Source of the DNA: a virus
Strand: one strand, 5' to 3'
DNA length: 25,332 nucleotides
IMG/VR virus record: IMGVR_UViG_3300048625_000556
Location: 1-25,332 of that record
This document shows, in pieces, positions 6,491 through 12,566 of this stretch. Each line of letters begins with the position of its first letter. The stretch's first letter is position 1. Below the pieces are notes generated by a model. The model had not been told where the DNA came from, made no database searches, and saw nothing but the letters and a program-made list of their open reading frames with translations. The translations under genes were made by a program, and so were the position numbers.

Positions 6491-7497
6491 GCCATGCCGC
6501 CACCAACTGGGCCATCCAGCAGCGCGGGCTGAAGCCCACGACCAAGATCGTGCTCTGGCACCTCTGCGATCGCTTCAATCCTGATTTCGGCTGCTTCCCC
6601 TCCCAGGAGCAGCTGGCCGACGACTGCGAGATCAGCCGATCGACGCTGAACGAGCATCTGGCCCTGCTTGAAACCGCCGGATTGATCCGGCGCGTGCAGC
6701 GGCTAAATCCAGGCAACAAGCGGCAGATGCCCACCCGCTACATCTTGGCCTTCGAGCCAGGCTTTGCCCAACATCAGGGGACCCCGTGTCCGGAAACCGG
6801 ACATGGCAGCGACGCGCAAGACGACCTGCCTTTCGCGATCCCCGAAAACGCTGCCGAAATCGACGCTGCGGCTGTGGATAACCAGAATCCGTGTCCGAAA
6901 ACCAGACGCGGGGCCGTGTCCGATTTTGACCTCGAGCCATGTCCGGAAAATGCCCCGAGCCGTGTCCGAAATCCGGACAGTAACCTTGTAAGAGAACCAG
7001 TAAGTAAACCAGTAAAGGAGGAGGAGGGCGCGCAGGCGCGTGACGGCCTCGATGAGGGGTTCTTCGGAACGCTGCTCACTGCACTGGGGTTCGACCCTGA
7101 CTGCCCCCTGCCCGGCTGGTGGCAAGGTTGGCCGCCCCGTGAGCATGTTCGGCGCTGGCAAACCGACCTCGGGTTGAGCGAGGCCGAAATTCTCGAGGCG
7201 GCAGAGGCGTCGCGGCAGGAACACCCCGAGCCACCCGACGGGCCCAAGGCGCTGGACCGTGTCATGCAGCGCGTCGGCCAGTGGAAGGCGGATGATGCAT
7301 CACGAAAACGGCGCAAGCCAAAGGCGGCCATGGCGCAGGAAACCCGCCCGATCACGGATCTGCCGGTCTTCTACGCCGAAATGGTCAACTCCGACCGCTA
7401 TGTGCCCGTGAGCGCGATTTCGAATTCCATGCGCGACGCGATGCTCGCGCGCGGTTTGGTGACAGCAGAGCGCCTTCGTGAACGGGGGATCCGATGA
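6487..7497 (+). CDS. O-like replication initiator with winged HTH, containing putative origin
   Basis: A 336-residue protein. Residues of about 5-70 form a winged helix-turn-helix (GLKPTTKIVLWHLCDRF, SQEQLADDCEISRSTLNEHL) like the N-terminal origin-binding domain of lambda-O type initiators. Residues 98-170 form a low-complexity linker with repeated PCPExx/PCPKTR units. These units arise because the DNA carries five TGTCCGG-type repeats at 6787-6979. The C-terminal part (DGLDEGFFGTLLTALGFDPD, a WWQGWPP region) may contact the helicase-loading machinery. Gene order (after xis-like and nuclease genes, before the late genes) fits replication. The direct experimental role is inferred. Confidence 0.75.
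   Translation: MSHAATNWAIQQRGLKPTTKIVLWHLCDRFNPDFGCFPSQEQLADDCEISRSTLNEHLALLETAGLIRRVQRLNPGNKRQMPTRYILAFEPGFAQHQGTPCPETGHGSDAQDDLPFAIPENAAEIDAAAVDNQNPCPKTRRGAVSDFDLEPCPENAPSRVRNPDSNLVREPVSKPVKEEEGAQARDGLDEGFFGTLLTALGFDPDCPLPGWWQGWPPREHVRRWQTDLGLSEAEILEAAEASRQEHPEPPDGPKALDRVMQRVGQWKADDASRKRRKPKAAMAQETRPITDLPVFYAEMVNSDRYVPVSAISNSMRDAMLARGLVTAERLRERGIR
6787..6979. repeat. Iteron array, putative phage replication origin
   Basis: Five copies of a 17-bp unit based on TGTCCGGAAACCGGACA, itself a 7-bp inverted repeat around AAA, start at 6787, 6892, 6917, 6940 and 6963. The last four are 25, 23 and 23 bp apart. The first and last copies are the best; the third is degenerate. The array lies inside the O-like gene, as lambda iterons do. 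The origin role is inferred from this architecture. Confidence 0.65.
6980..7017. other. A+T-rich segment beside the iterons, candidate unwinding element
   Basis: Immediately after the last iteron, 38 bases contain only about 14 G or C in an otherwise GC-rich gene. They include two direct repeats of AACCAGTAA (6995-7003 and 7007-7015), 12 bp apart. In lambda the A+T-rich unwinding region also follows the iterons within O. Confidence 0.5.
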
Positions 7498-8192
7498 AAC
7501 ATGATCGCAATTTGCATGCACGCGCGGGGCGTACCGGGTCGGGCCGCCCGAAGCGGTCCATGTCGGTTCAGCAAGCGCTGGAATGGGCCTTCCGCCTGGA
7601 GCATGCCCAGCTTGAGCTGCCGGAGCCGCCCGACCCCGAGCGCGTGCAAGGGTTTGGCTTCGGACTGGAATACGTCCTGTTGCAACGCGCCATCCTCGGC
7701 TGCAAAGTTGACGGTGGCCAGTACAAACTCGGCAGCTACCCCCATGAGGACGCCGAGGTCATTGCGGCCACCGTTGCCGGCATGCCTGACAGCCTCGGCG
7801 GCAAGCGCATGGCCATCCGGGTGACCGAACTTGCCCGCGCTGGGCTGACGCCGGACTGGATGCCGGGAGCCGTGCCGCGCTGTGTGCCGGTCGAGGTGAA
7901 GCGCAACCAGCATGGAGAGCGGTCCACCACGATCGTGGTTGGGACCGAGCGCGTGTTGTCGCGTGGAAAGTGGCGAACGGTGGAGGTGCTGGCGTGCCCA
8001 GTGACCTTCTCGCCCCATCCGCAGCAGATCGAGGCGGCGCGGCGGGCTTATGACGACTGGTGGCGGGCACTTGACTGGGTCCGGTGCGGTTTGCTCGCAG
8101 GGGGGATGCTGCGCGAGGTCGAGTTGGTGGAAGGGATGCCACGGGGGCAACCATGGACAGCATACCAGCGCAGGAAGCACGCTGACTGCTGA
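7494..8192 (+). CDS. Conserved hypothetical phage protein (lambda Q/antiterminator position)
   Basis: A 232-residue protein of unknown function that overlaps the replication gene stop (ATGA). Recognisable blocks are RSMSVQQALEWAFRLEHAQL, GFGLEYVLLQRAILGCKVDG, SYPHEDAEVIAATVAGMP and ARAGLTPDWMPGAVPRCVP. It has a basic, Gly/Arg-rich N-terminus and no transmembrane segments. My recollection is that close relatives are common in Rhodobacterales prophages as hypotheticals. It is the last gene of the early operon, where lambdoid phages keep the late-gene activator, so a regulatory role is possible, but no sequence motif proves it. Confidence 0.75.
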   Translation: MKHDRNLHARAGRTGSGRPKRSMSVQQALEWAFRLEHAQLELPEPPDPERVQGFGFGLEYVLLQRAILGCKVDGGQYKLGSYPHEDAEVIAATVAGMPDSLGGKRMAIRVTELARAGLTPDWMPGAVPRCVPVEVKRNQHGERSTTIVVGTERVLSRGKWRTVEVLACPVTFSPHPQQIEAARRAYDDWWRALDWVRCGLLAGGMLREVELVEGMPRGQPWTAYQRRKHADC

Positions 8193-8202
8193 TCGGGCCA
8201 GG

Positions 8203-8244
8203 TTGACTTCCACCACGGAAACGTATAAACATATCGTATAAACA
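8203..8244 (+). promoter_or_regulatory. Candidate promoter/operator of the AbrB-Doc cassette
   Basis: TTGACT at 8203-8208 and TATAAA at 8224-8229 (15-bp spacing) resemble a sigma-70 promoter. CGTATAAACA is directly repeated at 8222-8231 and 8235-8244, overlapping the -10. Such a repeat is a plausible binding site for the AbrB-type antitoxin. The stretch is clearly A+T-richer than the phage genes around it. Confidence 0.4.
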
Positions 8245-8277
8245 GCCTTACAGAACAAGCAAAGAGCAACGCGCACC

Positions 8278-8523
8278 ATGGTGACCACGACCAACAAGAT
8301 TAAGAAGATCGGAAATGGTCACTTCATACCTCTGTCTGCTGTGACAATGGACGCATTACAACTACGCGCGGGGCAACAGGTCACGCTTTCGACGGATAAT
8401 GGCACATTAATCGTACGTACCGTCGACGATGCCTACGCCAAAACACGCGAGGCTGCCTCTAAGGTAACCCAAAGGTATCGGCGCACCCTTGTTAAGCTTG
8501 GTCGCGAAGGCGAAATAGCGTGA
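8278..8523 (+). CDS. AbrB/MazE-type antitoxin
   Basis: An 81-residue predicted swapped-hairpin AbrB-fold protein. The N-terminal half (KKIGNGHFIPLSAVTMDALQ, then LRAGQQVTLSTDNGTLIVRT) matches the 'kIGNs..ipLp...l..l.l..G..v.l...ggtlii' pattern of MazE/AbrB/SpoVT antitoxins. The C-terminal tail (YAKTREAASKVTQRYRRTLV) would wrap and neutralise the toxin. The stop overlaps the toxin GTG by 4 bp. It would also repress its own promoter, probably through the CGTATAAACA repeats upstream. Confidence 0.75.
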   Translation: MVTTTNKIKKIGNGHFIPLSAVTMDALQLRAGQQVTLSTDNGTLIVRTVDDAYAKTREAASKVTQRYRRTLVKLGREGEIA

Positions 8524-8927
8524 CCGCAGAGGGTAACGGTTACGGTTGGCCGAATGCTGATGCGATCCTGGACGAAACTGCGGAGTTCATGGAGTCCATG
8601 GGGCATCGAATGGTATTAAACGACCGCGATGCGTTTGAAGCCGGGCTTGAACGAGCGAAGGCGGCGGCCGAATACCAACCCGAGGCCAAATTAGCCTATC
8701 TCGCTGCATTGATGTACGATGGAATCGCGACGCGACATGCATTTCTAGATGGGAACAAGAGGGCGGGTGCGATCGCAGCACTAACTTTTATCGCCATGAA
8801 CGGTTCGTTCCTCGATGTGTCAGAGAATGAACTGGAAGGTAAATTACGAGCGCGCGTTGCGGGCCAACTGAGTGTCAACGACCTGGCAGAGTATTTCGAG
8901 GCGAATATCTATCCGGAAATTGAGTAA
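8520..8927 (+). CDS. doc: Doc-family (Fic fold) toxin
   Basis: A 135-residue death-on-curing toxin. Doc kinases phosphorylate elongation factor EF-Tu and arrest translation. The active-site motif HAFLDGNKR at residues 73-81 matches the Doc form HxFx(D/N)xNKR rather than the AMP-transferring Fic form, and the flanking helices (LAALMYDGIATR, AGAIAALTFIAMNG) are typical. The GTG start at 8520 overlaps the antitoxin stop, so the two are translationally coupled. Doc is classically paired with Phd, whereas here the partner is AbrB-like. The cassette is a phage moron: its own promoter region, lower GC and unrelated neighbours. Confidence 0.85.
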   Translation: MTAEGNGYGWPNADAILDETAEFMESMGHRMVLNDRDAFEAGLERAKAAAEYQPEAKLAYLAALMYDGIATRHAFLDGNKRAGAIAALTFIAMNGSFLDVSENELEGKLRARVAGQLSVNDLAEYFEANIYPEIE

Positions 8928-8958
8928 CCCGAACGGTAAAGCGCAAGGAGCCAGAAAG

Positions 8959-9069
8959 GTGAGCCTTCGTACTGTCAGCACCGATGAGGAGCTGGACCAA
9001 GCGCTCAGCGAAATCGAAGAATTCTTCATCTCTCCGCCTGAGCCTGGCTCGGAAGGCGCACGCACCTGA
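8959..9069 (+). pseudogene. HigA-like antitoxin, N-terminal remnant
   Basis: A GTG at 8959, 8 bp after AAGGAG, opens a 36-codon frame: SLRTVSTDEELDQALSEIEE, FFISPPEPGSEGART. The pattern 'hR.i.t.eeld.AL.EIe.hf...P.pGs' resembles the start of HigA-type XRE antitoxins, but the frame stops before the DNA-binding domain. No continuation is visible in the other frames. The well-placed ribosome binding site suggests it was once a real gene. It could also be a short peptide in its own right. Confidence 0.35.
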
Positions 9070-9239
9070 GCTATGCTTGATTTTGGGTGACGCGGCCTGA
9101 CGATCAACGGACGGTCGGAATTGTTCGACAGCGATCCGCGTCGGGCGTGAGCCCCCCACCCAATGGTTCCTCCCGGGCCCCTAACGTATGCGGGGGGGCG
9201 CAGCGCGGCATTTCGCTAGCGACAGGCAGTTTCACCGGG

Positions 9240-9384
9240 GAATCCACCTGGAATCCAGCGCGCAAAGATCGTGATTTTTAATCTCGTTATATCAAATACT
9301 TGCAAAATCACGACTTCGGCGTGCTGGATTCTTTTGCGGAATCCAGAGAATCCACTTTTCGGAAGCCACCTAGGCCGGAATCCA
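9240..9384. repeat. Cluster of GAATCCA repeats
   Basis: GAATCCA occurs directly at 9240, 9251, 9339, 9348 and 9378 and inverted (TGGATTC) at 9325-9331, with GAAGCCA variants at 9362 and 9391. The spacing is irregular, and neither unit nor spacer length fits a CRISPR. Confidence 0.6.
9251..9331. repeat. Long imperfect inverted repeat (28-bp arms)
   Basis: The arms at 9251-9278 and 9304-9331 match at 23 of 28 positions and enclose a 25-nt A+T-rich loop. Each arm starts or ends with GAATCCAGC and finishes in a TCGTGATTTT block. It could form a stable RNA or cruciform hairpin. No T-tract follows. Confidence 0.6.
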
Positions 9385-9622
9385 GCCGCGGAAGCCACCC
9401 TTTTCGATCGGGTCGCATGGCGAATCCTCCTTGGGATGAAAAAGGTGCCCTTGATCGCATGTCTGGCGGCCTCCGGTCCAGTATTTTCATGGGATGCGCA
9501 TTTGGCGCGAAATATCGACGATGCAGGTTTCTGACCCACACATCGAATCCCGTTGATTCCGCTTCATTTTTTCATTTGACAAAGCTGCCCCCCTTGACCT
9601 ACCCCTTGATTATCGAAGAATT

Positions 9623-9658
9623 GCGCCCGGAGGAAACCCTCGCGGGCGCTTTCGTTTT
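9623..9658 (+). terminator. Rho-independent terminator
   Basis: GCGCCCG (9623-9629) pairs with CGGGCGC (9643-9649). An inner GAGG/CCTC stem closes an AAAC tetraloop, and TTTCGTTTT follows at once. It is oriented to stop rightward transcription just before the methyltransferase gene. Confidence 0.7.
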
Positions 9659-9739
9659 CCCCACATCGCGGATCCTGATCGTGCCGTTGGCATCGCCCGG
9701 CGCGCATCGGCACCGCCCTGTCCCAGATGAGAATCGCCG

Positions 9740-10999
9740 ATGGACCTGGTCTTTGCACCGAGCCAGATCGAGACTTGGCCTCTCGACCGGCTGCGCCCCT
9801 ATGCCCGCAATGCAAAAATCCACGGCACGGACCAGGTCGCCAAGATCGCCGCCAGCATGGCGAAGTTCGGCTGGACCGTTCCGTGCATGGTGGCCGACGA
9901 TGGCGAACTGATCGCCGGGCATGGGCGGGTGCTGGCGGCAGCCATGCTTGGGCTGAAGGACGTGCCGGTGATCCGGCTCAGCCACCTCGATGAAGCGGAA
10001 CGCCGAGCCTACCGGATCGCCGACAACAAGCTTACCGAATTGGGCGAGTGGGACGAGGCCATGCTGCGCGACGAAATCGCGGGGCTATTGGCCGAGGATT
10101 TCGACGTGTCGCTGCTGGGGATCGCCGACGAAGACTTGGATGCCCTCCTGCGCGATCCGGATCAGGTGGACGGTGGCGCAGTCGAAGGCGAGGATGACAT
10201 TCCCGAACCGCCGGTCACGCCGGTGTCGGTGGCGGGCGACCTCTGGCAGCTTGGATCGCACCGGCTGATCTGCGGCGACAGCACATCAGCAGATGTGGTT
10301 GGGCGGCTGCTGGGAGATGTGAAGCCACTCCTGATGGTGACGGACCCGCCCTATGGCGTGGAATACGATCCATCCTGGCGCAACCAGGCGGGGGCCGCCA
10401 AGACCAAGCGCACCGGCAAGGTGCTGAATGACGACCGGGCTGACTGGCGCGAGGTATGGGCGTTGTTCCCCGGCGACGTCGCCTATGTCTGGCACGGTGC
10501 GTTGCACTCCTCGACCGTGGCCGAGAGCCTGGTTGCTGCGGGTTTCGCGGTGCGGTCACAGATCATCTGGGCCAAGGACCGGCTTGTTCTGAGCCGTGGC
10601 GATTATCACTGGCAGCATGAGCCCTGCTGGTATGCCGTCAAGAAGACCGGCAAGGGCCATTGGGCAGGTGATCGCAAACAGACCACACTGTGGCACATCT
10701 CCGGCAAGGACCAGGACGCGGCCACTGTGCATGGCACGCAGAAGCCGGTCGAATGCATGCGCCGCCCGATCCTGAACAACTCAAGCCCCGGCCAAGCGGT
10801 GTTTGAACCCTTCATGGGCTCCGGCACAACGCTGATCGCGGCGGAAACCACCGGCCGCGTTTGCCTTGGGATCGAATTGAACCCGGCCTACGTCGACGTG
10901 GCCATCGAGCGGTGGCAGCAATTCACCGGCGCCAATGCCGTGCTGGCCGACACCTGCGAATCCTTCGCCGATCTGAAGGCCAAACGACTTGCGGCGTAA
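9740..10999 (+). CDS. DNA methyltransferase with N-terminal ParB-like domain
   Basis: A 419-residue orphan phage adenine-N6 or cytosine-N4 methyltransferase. Residues of about 8-95 form a ParB/Srx-like fold (LDRLRPYARNAKIHGTDQVA, ELIAGHGRVLAA). The catalytic motif DPPY is at 202-205, a target-recognition region lies between, and the AdoMet motif FMGSGTT is at 358-364. This order (DPPY before FxGxG) is the beta class. No restriction endonuclease gene is adjacent, so its role is probably protection against host restriction or marking DNA for packaging or expression. It is separated from the early operon by a terminator. ParB-methyltransferase fusions of this kind are common just upstream of terminase genes in alphaproteobacterial prophages. 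Confidence 0.9.
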   Translation: MDLVFAPSQIETWPLDRLRPYARNAKIHGTDQVAKIAASMAKFGWTVPCMVADDGELIAGHGRVLAAAMLGLKDVPVIRLSHLDEAERRAYRIADNKLTELGEWDEAMLRDEIAGLLAEDFDVSLLGIADEDLDALLRDPDQVDGGAVEGEDDIPEPPVTPVSVAGDLWQLGSHRLICGDSTSADVVGRLLGDVKPLLMVTDPPYGVEYDPSWRNQAGAAKTKRTGKVLNDDRADWREVWALFPGDVAYVWHGALHSSTVAESLVAAGFAVRSQIIWAKDRLVLSRGDYHWQHEPCWYAVKKTGKGHWAGDRKQTTLWHISGKDQDAATVHGTQKPVECMRRPILNNSSPGQAVFEPFMGSGTTLIAAETTGRVCLGIELNPAYVDVAIERWQQFTGANAVLADTCESFADLKAKRLAA

Positions 11000-11012
11000 T
11001 GGCAGGGTGTCG

Positions 11013-11555
11013 TCAAGCCGCCGGGCTTATCCGATACACCAATCCCCTGCCGTCCTCCTTGGTCGAGCCAACCACCAAACCCAGCTTTTTCTTCAGCACA
11101 CCCGAGATCACACCTCTGGCAGAATGAGCCTGCCACGCAGTCGCTGCAACGATCTCGGCGATTGTGGCTCCCTCGGGGCGCTGTAGCATAGCGATGATCT
11201 GAGCCTGCTTGGTTCCGGCGCGCAGGGTTGTTTGTCTCAATGCCGAGGCCTTGGCTGCATGTTCCCGGATCGCGACCACCGTCTTCACCACCACCGGCTC
11301 GATCCCGACAGCCAGCAACCCCTCGTCGGTGACGATCAGGGTGGTGCCATGGCCATCGCCGGTTTCGCGCCAGAGCGGGTCACCGCGCCGCAGATTGGCG
11401 TCGACCTCCTGCAGCCAGCCATGTTCGATCATCTTGGTGATGGCCATTTTCGCCGCCGCACCGGCCAGCCCCTTGGGCAGCGGCAGGGCAATGTTCTCTG
11501 GGCGCTGGGCCCCAGCGGCAAGGACAAGGATCTGGGTTTCTGTGAGTTTGGTCAT
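11013..11555 (-). CDS. DUF3489 domain protein
   Basis: A 180-residue protein whose C-terminal 70 residues (RAGTKQAQIIAMLQRPEGAT, IAEIVAATAWQAHSARGVIS, GVLKKKLGL, GRGLVYRI) match the DUF3489 domain, a predicted winged helix-turn-helix. The N-terminal part also looks like a helical DNA-binding region (MTKLTETQILVLAAGAQRPE). The ATG at 11555 has GGAG about 7 bp upstream; a TTG at 11570 is a less likely start. It lies on the opposite strand to its neighbours and converges with the methyltransferase gene (13 bp apart). A regulatory role is plausible but unproven. Confidence 0.8.
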   Translation of the reverse strand: MTKLTETQILVLAAGAQRPENIALPLPKGLAGAAAKMAITKMIEHGWLQEVDANLRRGDPLWRETGDGHGTTLIVTDEGLLAVGIEPVVVKTVVAIREHAAKASALRQTTLRAGTKQAQIIAMLQRPEGATIAEIVAATAWQAHSARGVISGVLKKKLGLVVGSTKEDGRGLVYRISPAA

Positions 11556-11605
11556 AGTTGGCTCCGTCAAATCGGCGCAGGATGCGCCCCCTTCTACTGA
11601 GGCAA

Positions 11606-11623
11606 GCCCCGCAATAGCGGGGC
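11606..11623. terminator. Hairpin GCCCCGC-AATA-GCGGGGC, possible weak terminator
   Basis: A perfect 7-bp stem with a 4-nt loop lies between the two minus-strand genes, downstream of the 87-residue one. There is no clear T-tract on either side, so it may act as an attenuator or mRNA-stabilising structure instead. Confidence 0.4.
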
Positions 11624-11645
11624 AGCTCTTGGCCAGTGTTGTCCG

Positions 11646-11909
11646 TCAGTCGGCGTGCTCGCCCTCCTTGAAGGCGCTGTCGGTGATCTGGCGCAGCAGG
11701 CTGGCGTAATGGTTCAGGGTGCCAACATGGCCCCAGTTGATCTGGTCGGGCTGGGTCTCGAAATGGTCATCGCTCAGGGCCTTCAGGCGCACCAGCATCG
11801 CGTCGATCTGGAACTTCGCGGTCACGAAGGCGTCGAGGGCGTTCGACCGGTTCCTCGAACCGGTGGCGAAACCGGTCTCACCATTGTCGGTGGCGCGGCG
11901 GGTGGCCAT
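11646..11909 (-). CDS. Hypothetical phage protein (87 aa)
   Basis: A small, charged, predicted helical protein. It has an N-terminal flexible basic part (MATRRATDNGETGFATGSRN) and a helical remainder (ALDAFVTAKFQIDAMLVRLK, LNHYASLLRQITDSAF). The ATG at 11909 is preceded by GGAG at 8 bp. It precedes the DUF3489 gene on the minus strand and may form an operon with it. The function is not recognised. Confidence 0.6.
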   Translation of the reverse strand: MATRRATDNGETGFATGSRNRSNALDAFVTAKFQIDAMLVRLKALSDDHFETQPDQINWGHVGTLNHYASLLRQITDSAFKEGEHAD

Positions 11910-11943
11910 GGCGTGATCTCCGGGAGAAGGTTGCGTCGTTCTG

Positions 11944-12006
11944 GTGCAATCAGAATCGCTCCCGCCCGAAGTGCAATCAACTGAAAATCAAGCAATATTA
12001 TTGCTT
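11944..12006. promoter_or_regulatory. Divergent control region before terminase with palindrome and direct repeats
   Basis: AAGCAATA-T-TATTGCTT (11990-12006) is a perfect 8-bp-arm palindrome with one central base. GTGCAATCA is repeated directly at 11944-11952 and 11971-11979. The block lies between a minus-strand gene and the terminase small subunit, and it is A+T-rich in a GC-rich region. It may hold the late promoter/operator or terminase-binding boxes. Confidence 0.45.
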
Positions 12007-12026
12007 CAGTCGAGGCGAACATCACC

Positions 12027-12566
12027 ATGGACGGCATGAGCGAACGCGAGTATTCCGCCCACTCCGGCCTTTCGCGCGGGGCAATCCAGAAGGCACGCAA
12101 ATCCGGGCGGCTGGTGGTCTTTGCAGACGGCTCGATCAACGCCGCAGCCTCCGATGTGCGCCGGGCCGACATGACCGACCCGGACCAGCAGCGCCGCAGC
12201 ACCGGTGGCGATAGTGGGTTCTCGGGTCCGGCTGACAGCTCGTCCTATATGAAGGCCCGCACCGCGCTGACTGTCTACCAGGCGCAGGACAAGCAGCTGG
12301 GCATCCAGAAGAAGAAAGGCACGCTGGTTGATCGCGGGCGGGCGGAAGCGCTGGTGTTTCGCCTCGCGCGGCAGGAGCGCGATACTTGGGTCACTTGGCC
12401 CAACAGAGTGGCGGCGCTGATGGCGGCCGAAATGGCCTTGGAGGTGGAAAAACAAACCGGAACACCGGTGATCATCGAGGCCGCGATCCTGCAGAGGGTG
12501 CTGGAAACCCATGTCAGACAGCACCTCGACGCCCTCGCCGATCTCCGGGTCAGCCTCGGATCATGA
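12027..12566 (+). CDS. Terminase small subunit-like DNA packaging protein
   Basis: A 179-residue protein. The N-terminus (SEREYSAHSGLSRGAIQKAR, KSGRLVVFADGSI) is a winged-helix DNA-binding domain similar to the Nu1/terminase-small type. The middle, SSYMKARTALTVYQAQDKQL, forms a helical oligomerisation segment common in small terminases. The start is the ATG at 12027, with a second in-frame ATG at 12036. It overlaps TerL by 56 bp in another frame, an overlap seen in lambda-like packaging operons. It would recognise the packaging site and recruit the large subunit. Confidence 0.75.
   Translation: MDGMSEREYSAHSGLSRGAIQKARKSGRLVVFADGSINAAASDVRRADMTDPDQQRRSTGGDSGFSGPADSSSYMKARTALTVYQAQDKQLGIQKKKGTLVDRGRAEALVFRLARQERDTWVTWPNRVAALMAAEMALEVEKQTGTPVIIEAAILQRVLETHVRQHLDALADLRVSLGS

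Larger units (their letters stand above)
9070..9739. other. Long non-coding stretch with repeats, possible packaging (cos) region
   Basis: No convincing gene is seen in about 670 bp. From left to right it holds a GC-rich block (about 9168-9207, including a run of seven G), a cluster of GAATCCA repeats at 9240-9384, an imperfect 28-bp inverted repeat at 9251-9331, and a terminator at 9623-9658. A GC-rich nick site followed by repeated short terminase-binding boxes is the layout of lambda cos. This makes the region a candidate, but no cos sequence is recognised. Confidence 0.35.

Noticed and set aside
7398-8297. 299-codon minus-strand ORF opposite the early unknown gene
   Set aside because: It is antisense to a coupled operon gene and crosses the next promoter, with no recognisable domain.
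9240-9400. CRISPR-like repeat array
   Set aside because: The repeats are only 7 bp, irregularly spaced and partly inverted, with no cas genes.
9216-9539. Overlapping ORFs on both strands over the hairpin and GAATCCA repeats
   Set aside because: The peptides only mirror the DNA repeats, differ in frame on each strand and have no plausible start signals.
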